The notes under the pieces: model-generated
What the model was told of the DNA's origin: nothing
The model's database searches: none
Seen by the model: only the letters and a program-made list of their open reading frames with translations
Program-made: the position numbers and the translations under genes
In this document: positions 55,301 through 63,143 of the stretch, in pieces
How positions within the stretch are numbered: the stretch's first letter is position 1
How the letters are laid out: each line of letters opens with the position of its first letter
NCBI GenBank assembly: GCA_023334545.1
Contig: JAADVB010000093.1
Location: forward strand, 1 to 63,143
Source: Salisapilia sapeloensis
Lineage: Eukaryota; Oomycota; Peronosporomycetes; Peronosporales; Salisapiliaceae
Reading direction: 5' to 3'
DNA length: 63,143 nt

Positions 55301-58017
55301 GTGCGACGTGAAAAAGTGTTCTTCCAAGTAGTTCGCGACACGATCGAATTGATAGATGTAGCGACAGGTGAGGACGAGGAGCTCGATGAACAAGGCGAGT
55401 GACCAAAGGAGTTTTAGACGAAGACTTGTGCGTGGTGCACCGAGGAAGCCACCGAGGTGATTGCCGAGGATGAGGAAGAGCAGGACTAACTGGATGGCAC
55501 CGACAAAGTTCGTGTGCAATGACGTCACGCCTCGCTCGTACTGCATCGAGACGACGAGGAACGCAATGTAGCACAAGAGAGCTCCGCCGATACGAAAGCA
55601 ATTGTCGATTTCGACGACGAGACGCGAGACGAAGTAGATGGGGTTATGCACCGCGTCATGGATCGTCCGTTTCCCCTTCTCGATCGTCCGTTCATTCGCG
55701 ACGTACAGCGCCATTTGGAAGACAAGTTGGAAGACGATGACGAGTTGAGCCATGAAGAGCGTCGGCCAGAGCGCGCCCCATGTGTTGGCGTTCGGGTCGA
55801 AGCAGACGAGGCCGATGAGCGCCAGACGCTCGTTCTCTTTGCAGTCAATGTTCCGCACAAACTGCGCGAGGCACGCGAGTAGCGCGTAGCAGAGCAAGAC
55901 GCGCCAGAACTGACGTCGACGCTCGAAGAAGAACATGAGGACAACGGCGATGGCGAGGTAACCGATTTGAATGAACGAAACACGAGTGCTTAGGACAACG
56001 GCGAGGATGGTCACGAGGACGAGGGCGTCGACGTGGGTCATTACGACGATCTTGGCGTCTGCGAGCCACAGGCCGACGATGCTGCGCCACCCAGACTCGA
56101 GCTGAACCTGCATCTCCGCTTGCATCTGGATATCTTCTGTACTCGGTCGATGCTCAATGTCCTTATCTTCATTGGAGATCGTGCCAGAGGACGTCCGCGT
56201 CGGCTCTGGCGCCATCTCTTCCATGCGTTTCTGCCGCTGCGACTCTTTCAACAGATCTTCAAAGCGCCATCGCGTCCGGATGGAGTAGAAGAGGAAGAGA
56301 AGACAGAGATTATGCATACCTAGGTCTAAAAAAGGGTACTCGAAGGCTTTGAGGCCGATGCTGACATACTCGTCCTTGTCGATGAGGCCGATGGTCAAGT
56401 TGCAGATGTACTCGACGATGGCGAGGCCGACGCCGTAGCACGGGAGGACCCAGATGACAAAGGCTGGTGTCGGGAGACCGTAGAGTGCGAGGTAGAGGAA
56501 GGCCCAGGCCATCATGGGCGTCGACAGGTACGAAGGGTACGATACGCACCAGCAGATAGCCCAGACGCTCGCGAGGAGGAGACCTCCGCCACGCAGCAGG
56601 ACGCGCGTGAAGAACGGCTGTTGGTTCAAGAGGTCTTCGATGCGGACGCTCCCTTGCTCCGTCGCGCCGGCGTCCTGCAGTGGAGCCGCCGCAGCGCCGT
56701 GCATGACACGATCGTTCTTGAAGACCTCGTCCTGTAGAATCCGCAGCTTGGCGCAGCACACCATGAGGAGCGTCTGGCAGATTAAGAGGATGTAGTGCGT
56801 CCAGTCGGCGTGTCCGTCGGAGAAGTCGACGAAGCCGGCGTAGAGCGCGATCTTTTGCATCGTATCGTTCTGTCGGATGTCGCCAAAGTGGTAGATGTAC
56901 CAGAGGACATTCATGACGGCAGACATGCCCATGAGGAACGTCGTGACTTGTCGTCCGAGGAACATCTGAGCTGTCACTTTGTACGTCTGACGTGCCTGGA
57001 GGTGCGCAACGGTCTCTTTCTTGGCTTTCCATGTCCAGTGGACGAGGCGCTGGAGGAAGATGAGGTAATAGACGGCAGTGACGAACGCAGGGACGCTGAG
57101 ACTCGTGATGAACAAGAGCGTGGCGGTGAGCAGACCAACAGATCGGCGCATGGCTCTTGTCTTTTGGAAGGAACTGCGTTTCGTGCCTCGAACGCCTCGC
57201 ATGAGGTGGTCGCCGAGCTCAAAGACGTCTAGGTACTGCCGCTTAGCGCGCAAGTGCCGAAGGACATAAAAGTAGTGGAAGAGGCTACAGACGATGACGA
57301 TGGTATCGACGCCAAAGCTCGTCCAGTAGTCTATCGCGCCGTCCATGCGGTCGAAACCAAAGTACGAACGAGCGTCTGCACCCGGGAGCGAGTCATGCGT
57401 TTTAAATAGAACGAGAAAAGTGATATGACCGACGAGCGCTAGTAGCGAGACGGCAAAGGTGACGAGTGCGAGGGGCTTGGAACCGAATGATGTAATGGTT
57501 CCGAAGCAAAACGCGAGTAAATAGTACAAGGATACGACGTTGATGCGGACGAGAGCGCATGCGAGGAGGCAGACGGCGAAGACGACGTCCGCGAAGGTTT
57601 CCAGGAAAGCGATGGCGTTGATCGATAGACCGTTATTTTTGGATCTGTAGCAGTAGAGGAGGTCAGCTAGCTTACGTAGGAAGTATACTAGTACACGTAC
57701 GTCGCACGCGTCGACGTCCCATCGGCACGGTGGGAGTTGGTGGCGAAAGGAGCATATTGCGTCCGGAACGACTGCTGTGTCGGGATAGAGCTCCCGTCCT
57801 GTACTTGTGGCAGCGCCGTCGTGGAAGCCGTGCCACGCGATTGAGCGTCTGCGTTGGGTGTATTAATCTCCCGATAGGGCGTCGTCGGTGCCGAGCTCGG
57901 TCGTTCTGGTGATCTCGAGATTTGAAAGGACCGATTATGCTGTGTCGGCATGATGGAAGATGGCAACTCTTCGGCTGATGGCAGTCGTTGTTGACTCGTA
58001 CGTCGCCGGAACGCCAT
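49349..58017 (-). CDS. PIEZO: Piezo mechanosensitive channel with FN3 and PH-like insertion
   Basis: Two exons (57701-58017 and 49349-57644; intron 56 nt, GTACGT...CTACAG) encode about 2870 aa. Exon 1 encodes a hydrophilic Ser/Pro/Gln-rich N-terminus of about 105 aa. Exon 2, 8.3 kb uninterrupted, encodes the many transmembrane helices of the Piezo blade. At about 1580-1680 is a fibronectin type III domain (SVTLSWEPPSESLHKIRFYR, GLRPGTSYQFKVAAVSRMG). At about 1690-1810 is a PH-like domain (HRYVVVDNNGLAFYQDEEKA, DFKYEFQVEQVQDFAKFLQA). Acidic coiled-coil-like sequence lies near 2170-2270. The C-terminus has the cap-domain region and the pore end VIHIPKAKIKLE preceded by RVLRSPETLTKVTG, the Piezo signature. 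Piezo channels open on membrane tension and pass cations. The long antisense frames in this region are codon-bias shadows. Confidence 0.93.
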
Positions 58018-59172
58018 GTTCGTGTTAGCCACCGGGAGTAGTTTCGGGACTGGCGCCTGTCAATGAAAAAATCGTTTCGTAGCTGATTTGTCCGTTTGAC
58101 TGGCACCGAGTATAGAGTCGTACGGCGTGGTACGAGGTTTCCACTGGATTCGACTCGGATCGATATAACGGTTGTCGTCGAGAGCTATAGTTGCTTACTT
58201 GGAATGGGATTGGATGTGGATGACAAGTGCAGCTGAAACGACTTGGCGGATGTACAGAGATTGGACTTGTGCTTCTTCTTCTGGTAGAGACAATGGACAT
58301 GTTGGCATGGCAAGTGGTCAGCGCGATACGGAGGCGATTGATATAAACATGATATATTGCATTTGGTTCATGATGGATGGGAGGGTTTATCTAGTATCTG
58401 TTGTGTCTTACATGAGAGCAAGTGTGAGTGCTTTCGAAAGGTCTGAGGATCGTGGTAGCAATGGGACATGTTGACGATCATATTGACAGTTGGAGATGAG
58501 GTTGAAATGGCTTTGGTAGGCGAGGTCTGTGGCGCTTTGGACGGACGGAATAGTGCGAGGTAGTATGCTAGAAAGCATGGTGTGTAGAAGAGTCGGTCAT
58601 GAAGGGTGGAAGTAAGTCAGTCTGGTGTATTCGAAGTGATGTTCTGGGCAATCCTTTCTCATGGAAACTCGGTGACACGTACGAACAAGAAGAATTTTGG
58701 ATCGAAATAAAGGCGGTCAACTGCCTACATACAAGAGATCGAGTAGTACCTCGACTACAAACTTCGTTCATGGGAATAACTTTCGCTCGCTAAGCCCATC
58801 GTGCATCGTATCAACCATACGAGATCATGTTCTTCTCGACAACTACAATCCCGTTACAAAGTTGAACAAGAAATGATGGCCATCATACCAAGCACATCCG
58901 GCTGCAAGTCCTTCCAATCCCACTACACGGAAACTCTAGCTAAAACACCCATGTGCCGACTACCAAGCGTTTCCTCACATATACCTCTAGAAATCGCTCT
59001 ACCACCATGTCTCCAACCAAAATTTCAAATCCAACTCCATCTAAGCACCATCTCTATCTCGGTCGCAGCCTGCTCTTCCCGCCCTCGTCGTGTCTATCTT
59101 GCAGAGTCGTTTGAAACGTCTTGTTATCTAGTGTTGTTAAGGTGTTTCTAACATCTTCGATTTGCCACCAGC
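58018..59172. other. Intergenic, divergent PIEZO/RPL17 region
   Basis: About 1.15 kb upstream of both PIEZO and RPL17. Frames of up to 116 codons occur but look random. It should hold the PIEZO promoter and RPL17 upstream elements. Confidence 0.5.
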
Positions 59173-59180
59173 CATTTTCC
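59173..59180 (+). promoter_or_regulatory. Initiator-like element of RPL17
   Basis: CCATTTTCC, with CATTTTCC at 59173-59180, resembles the oomycete initiator core (YCAYTYY). It lies about 45-52 nt upstream of the RPL17 start codon, the expected place for a short 5' leader. This is pattern resemblance only. Confidence 0.35.
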
Positions 59181-59224
59181 AAGTCCTCGAACTCGTTTGG
59201 TAAAGAACCCTTTTGCTTATTGAG

Positions 59225-59794
59225 ATGACGTACAGCCAGGAGCCGGAGGATGCCCAGCGTGCGGCCAAGGCCCGCGCGACCCAGGTCCGTGTCCACTTCA
59301 AGCACTGCCGTGAGGTCATGCACGCTATCAAGGGCCTGCCGCTCGTGAAAGCCAAGACGTACCTGCAGGACGTGCTCGACTACAAGCAGGCCGTTCCGTT
59401 CACCAAGTTCACGGGTGGATGTGGCCGTCACGCCCAGGGCAAGCTCGCCAAGGCCGCCGGTGACAAGGTCAAGTGGCCCCACAAGGCGACGCAGGTGATC
59501 GTGGACTTGCTCAAGAACGCCGAGTCCAACGCCGAAGTCAAGGGCCTCGACACGGACCTCCTGTACATTTCCCACGCCCAGGCCAACCTCGCCATCAAGC
59601 AGCGTCGCCGTACGTACCGTGCCCACGGTCGCATCGGACCGTACCTCGCGCACCCGGCCCACATCGAGCTCATCCTGACGGAGAAGCGCACGAACGTGGC
59701 CAAGGCCGAGGAGCCGGCCAAGCAGCCCAAGCTCACGCGCAAGCGTCAGGCTCAGCTGCGCCTCAAGTCTGGCGGAGGCGTGCCTGCCAACTAG
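59225..59794 (+). CDS. RPL17: 60S ribosomal protein L17 (uL22)
   Basis: Single exon, 189 aa. The start MTYSQEPED parallels MVRYSLDPEN of the family; ATG 59225 was chosen for that reason, although the frame opens at 59213. Landmarks are [52 protein letters not shown], and [20 protein letters not shown] followed by IELILTEK. uL22 lines the peptide exit tunnel of the large subunit. Codon use is the most GC-biased in the window, as expected of a very highly expressed gene. The stop is 65 bp from the convergent ceramide synthase stop. Confidence 0.98.
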   Translation: MTYSQEPEDAQRAAKARATQVRVHFKHCREVMHAIKGLPLVKAKTYLQDVLDYKQAVPFTKFTGGCGRHAQGKLAKAAGDKVKWPHKATQVIVDLLKNAESNAEVKGLDTDLLYISHAQANLAIKQRRRTYRAHGRIGPYLAHPAHIELILTEKRTNVAKAEEPAKQPKLTRKRQAQLRLKSGGGVPAN

Positions 59795-59859
59795 GAAGAC
59801 AAGAAAGGATAAGGCATAATTCAGTTTGCTTTGCCAAGGGTTCCATTATTTCCATGTTT

Positions 59860-60986
59860 TTAATCGTCTTTGTTGTCCTCCGAGTCATCGTCCGACGAGC
59901 CTTCGTACTCGTCTTTCCCGGCAGAGTGAGCGCCGCTGCGGAGGACGCCTAGGAGCACTCGGATCAAGAGCGCCGTCCACCAGATGTGGAGCAGGTAGAG
60001 CGTGATCAGGAGCACGTTAAAGAGCAGCCATGAAGGCGGTCCTGGCGACGGAAACAAGATGGAAAAGTCGTGTGCGTCTACCAAGGCCATGCTGGCCTCT
60101 CGGTTCTCGACCAAGGTCGTGTAGAGGATCTTGACCGGGTAGAGGTAGACGCGGAGGTAGATCCACTGGAGCAGCATGAAGACAAAGGTTATTTCGCTCG
60201 CAAAGAGCGACTTCATGCCCTCGAGTTTGAGGTAGTTGATCATCTTGAGGACGTCTAGAGGGACGTCGGAGACGTCATGCAAGAAGAGGACGATGACGCC
60301 GACGGGGAGGAAGCCGACGGCGTAGGACCAGGTCATTAAGGCGATCGTGACGACGTGATGGGTCATCATGACGTAGTAGTCTTTCCGTATTTCTTCCAGG
60401 AACTTGCACGAGAACGCCGTGTAGATCCAGATCGACAGCTGCGTCACGTATAAGAGTTTGACGGCAAGCCGTTGCGTCGGGAAGACGCCCGTGGAGGTCC
60501 CTTGGGCCCACACTGTGGCAATGTGCAGATATGAATATAGAGTACAAGTGTTAAGTGGTGCGAATGTGTATACGTACAGGTGGTCGTATCATGCCACCAG
60601 TCCTCGTCCTGGAGGATGTAGCACTCAAAGATGGACATCCAAAAGTGGATCGTCAGTTGCCAAGACTGGTCACACCATTTCTTCATCGTCAGGTGCTTGT
60701 GCAACGGGTCACCTAGGTATTGGAGGTAATTGCGGCTGAACCAGCCGCCAACGGTCGCGAAGAACTGCTTCGTGATCTTCACGACGATGGCGACGACGAA
60801 GCAGCCGCCGACGAGGAGCTGGAGCATCAAAGGGTCGTCCCATAATGTATGTGTGATGACGACGAGCTCACCGAACAGCGTCGCCAGGAGCACCGTGTCT
60901 AAGAAAGAGTCTGGCTTGGGGTTCTTTGGCATACTCCCTTCGTCCTCGTACCGAACCGCTTCTGGGAGCTCCTGTGTCCACCTCAC
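59860..60986 (-). CDS. Ceramide synthase (LAG1/TLC domain)
   Basis: Two exons (60578-60986 and 59860-60512, intron 65 nt GTACGT...CACAG) encode 353 aa. Six or more hydrophobic helices fit the TLC domain. The Lag1 motif is intact: MMTHHVVTIALMTWSYAVGF with the essential His pair, then VLFLHDVSDVPLDVLKMINY with the essential Asp residues. The N-terminal WFSRNYLQYLGDP and KKWCDQSWQ are typical of the family. The tail is acidic (EGSSDDDSEDNKDD), as in ceramide synthases regulated by casein kinase 2. The enzyme acylates sphingoid bases in the ER. ATG 60986 or 60932 (MPKNPKPDSF) could be the start. Confidence 0.93.
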
Positions 60987-62204
60987 GCTCGAATTAGGTT
61001 GTGCAGTCCCAGATTATTCACATACAAATGAAAACGTTTTTCTAGGATGGGTACACGAGTGCTACTCTCGGTCGAGATGGATACGAACACACGAACGACG
61101 ATGGCGGGATAAAGCAAGGTGTGTGCAGCTATGGGTAATAGAGAAGGATCGAAAGTATCCGGTTGTGTCGAAGAAGGATCTGTCCGATAAGTGTGACAAG
61201 GCAAGATTGTGATCGTTTGAACTGGCTCGTGTCTGTTCACAATTGGTGCTTGGTTCATTCCGTTCAACATGTGTACCTTCCATTCGGCCACGGTTTGGGT
61301 CTTGACACGGCTATTCATGGAAAAGGTTGAAGGTCTAGGACGGTCCGTGATCAGACCGTACATGCCACTAGTCATTTGAAATGTGGATCGCTGTCTAGTC
61401 TGACTTTGTTTGTGGATTTAAAGCATTTATGGAACCTTCGAGGTGCAAAATTCATTGTAGCACACGTCCAGATCAGTCGAAACCCGAGTAGACAGTGTGG
61501 GAGTTAAACTGATTGGCAAGATCGCGATTAATTTTACTACTAAAAATTCGCCACTGACGTACATGTATACTTGTTCGTCTACTTACGACTACCAAAAGGA
61601 TATATCTTGCCATCTTTGCTTACGTTTGTCATGCTAATCATCTTCAATACTTGAGACGATCGAACTCTCGAATAAATATGTTTACCCCTTGTACTCCGCG
61701 TCTTGTAGCTTCTTAAAAAGTTGTGAACTAGATACCTAGATGCCAATGTCTATCCATCAACATTTAAGGAACGTCGATGGTCCTAATCTGGCTAGAGATG
61801 GTTGCTGAGCGTTGTGCGTCGAACGAATGCGTAAGATATGGTGCGTAGAGCTCTAGGCTGTATCAATAGTTTGCAGAGCCAGGTAGAATAGTAAGGTCGC
61901 AGACATGTAATAAACTTGTAGCTCTTACCAAAGTGATATGTCCTAACAAGGGAATGCTTAAAGTCTGACCTGCTTTCTCTTTGTGCCATCTCAGGAGAAT
62001 ATCCTAATAAAGCATGGTTTTAATGCTACCATTGCAGCAAATAACATCTACCACCTAGCGCTCTTGGAAATATAGATGATCAGACCTTTGCAAGTTTCCA
62101 CGACTGCCAAGCCTTGTCAAAAGACGATACTATCTACATAAGAACACTCATCACGTAAGCTTGTAGAGACAGCTACGCTCACAGATCAGACTACCAATTC
62201 TGGT
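60987..62204. other. Intergenic, no gene recognised
   Basis: About 1.2 kb with moderately AT-rich sequence and only short open frames. It includes the ceramide synthase promoter. Nothing else I can support. Confidence 0.5.
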
Positions 62205-62211
62205 AAAAAAA
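62205..62211 (-). terminator. RNA polymerase III terminator of tRNA-Lys
   Basis: Seven consecutive T on the minus strand, starting five bases after the tRNA discriminator base, the classical polymerase III stop. Confidence 0.85.
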
Positions 62212-62216
62212 GTAAT

Positions 62217-62289
62217 CGCCCACCGTGGGGCTCGAACCCACGACCACAAGATTAAGAGTCTTGCGCTCTACCGACTGAGCTAGACGGGC
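62217..62289 (-). tRNA. tRNA-Lys (anticodon CTT)
   Basis: A 73-nt cloverleaf without intron on the minus strand. Acceptor stem GCCCGTC pairs with GGTGGGC (G-U pairs tolerated) plus discriminator G. D arm is GCTCAGTCGGTAGAGC. Anticodon arm is CAAGA-CTCTTAA-TCTTG with CTT at 62254-62256. T arm is GTGGG-TTCGAGC-CCCAC. Internal A and B boxes are normal. It reads AAG codons, which suit the GC-biased codon use of the window's genes. Confidence 0.97.
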
Positions 62290-62947
62290 TTGTTGTATAA
62301 TTGTGTTTTATGTTATATAATAATATAGTTATAATTTGTAGATATCATTCTATGTCGATGATAGTCTCTAGAGTAAAAACTTAATTCTTTGATGTTTTTG
62401 ACTTTGTTGACATCTTTGAGGAAAGAGGATAGCTTCAAAAGCTACAATAAATGCTCAGTTCTTTGAAAAAGTATTTTAAATTGCTTTAAACATGCTACAG
62501 AGAATCAACAAGCGGATAAGTGAGAAAAGGAAGCACAAGATATTTCCCTTCACCAGGTTACCAATACTTTGTTCCATCCAGATTCACTAGAAGACAAAAA
62601 TTAAAATTAAAAGATTAAAATTATAAATGCGGTGTTCCCTACCAAGCACGCGACTGCTCCCGATCCAGGTAGTATCGAATCTCAATTGTCAGTCCGTTTA
62701 AAGCTATGGAATGGGCAGACTCAGTTGCTTACTTTTGAGTTTTATGTCGAAAGCGTGAGCAGATGACGCATAGGGCAACATCTCTGCCTAAAATCTTAAA
62801 CAAGCCCAGCCCCGAAATGACTTGAATTCATATCAGACATAAACAAGATTAATGCGTAAACTAAGCACAAGAAGCGCCTCAATTAAAGCTAAGACTTTAG
62901 TAATTTGGCCCGCTGATAGAACTAGTTCTTAATGCAAGCTTCTTGTT
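62290..62947. other. Intergenic, AT-rich, no gene recognised
   Basis: About 660 bp of AT-rich sequence with no convincing frame, between the tRNA and the partial gene at the window edge. Nothing recognised. Confidence 0.5.
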
Positions 62948-63143
62948 TTACTTTAAAGCTTCATCGCACAAGTACAAGTCATACTTCATGTCCGTCTCTG
63001 TGAGACAGAACCGGCACGGAGTGTCCGTATCGGAGGCAAAGCAACCGGACTCCTCGTCAGACACACACGTCGGGTCCGACAGCCACGACATCACTTGCGG
63101 AAGCATCGCTTTGGAGGCAGGACACTTGGGGTCCAGAAGCACC
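62948..63143 (-). CDS. Partial Cys-rich protein, C-terminal end
   Basis: The frame enters from beyond the window end and stops at 62948 (TAA). The 64 visible codons include PKCPASKAML, DPTCVSDEESGCFAS, DTPCRFCLTET and YDLYLCDEALK: six Cys in 64 residues. Even Cys spacing is typical of secreted, disulfide-bonded proteins, but the N-terminus is outside the window, so signal peptide and family are unknown. Do not read this as an effector without the rest. Confidence 0.55.
   Translation of the reverse strand, partial: VLLDPKCPASKAMLPQVMSWLSDPTCVSDEESGCFASDTDTPCRFCLTETDMKYDLYLCDEALK

Overview
This is a nuclear contig from a eukaryote with a compact genome, most likely an oomycete (stramenopile). 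The basis is indirect: 18 protein genes are interrupted by about 45 very short introns (47 to 79 nt, mostly GTAYG/GTA donors, CTAG/YAG acceptors and a CTAAC-like branch site), intergenic gaps are often under 100 bp, and every recognisable product is eukaryotic (ATG8, Rab1, AP-4, TRAPP, GATOR2, PAF1, Piezo). I cannot name the species. No virus and no intact transposon was recognised.

Left gene block (1.4-27.2 kb). In order: WDR6 (+), ATG8 (-), RAB1 (+), a bZIP factor (-), TFIIIC90/GTF3C4 (+), a small ASDURF/prefoldin-like gene (-), a GRAM-like protein (+), a small one-pass membrane protein (-), a bacterial-type ROK sugar kinase (+), PAF1 (-), a four-pass ankyrin protein (+), a TM/RanBP2-finger/HECT ligase (-), WDR82/Swd2 (-), AP-4 epsilon (+) and an APH/CHK-type kinase-like gene (+). 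Strand alternates almost perfectly, so genes form head-to-head pairs with tiny shared promoters and tail-to-tail pairs with nearly touching stop codons.

Central gene desert (27.2-35.8 kb). About 8.6 kb carries no supported gene. Its core (about 29.4-32.25 kb) drops to roughly one-fifth G+C, against about one-half in the genes. It is flanked on both sides by gene-free DNA of intermediate composition. A small AT-core centromere or replication region is the most interesting explanation, but it is unproven.

Right gene block (35.8-63.1 kb). LEA-like 11-mer repeat protein (+), PEX22-like (-) and TRAPPC6/Trs33 (+) with start codons 34 bp apart, a methyltransferase-AspH hydroxylase fusion (-), a small disordered protein (+), MIOS of GATOR2 (-), an ankyrin-like fragment (+), LETM1-like (+), an 8.6-kb PIEZO gene (-) whose product carries an inserted fibronectin-III plus PH-like cassette, RPL17 (+), ceramide synthase (-), tRNA-Lys(CTT) (-) and a partial Cys-rich gene at the right edge (-).

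The genes do not form one pathway. They are housekeeping genes for tRNA modification and transcription, vesicle traffic, autophagy and nutrient sensing, lipid synthesis and mechanosensing. The standouts are the PIEZO FN3-PH architecture, the AT-rich desert, the methyltransferase-AspH fusion, the TM-RanBP2-HECT ligase and the tiny spliced ASDURF-like gene. Exon coordinates were worked out by hand from reading frame, splice consensus and family similarity; no search or RNA data were available.
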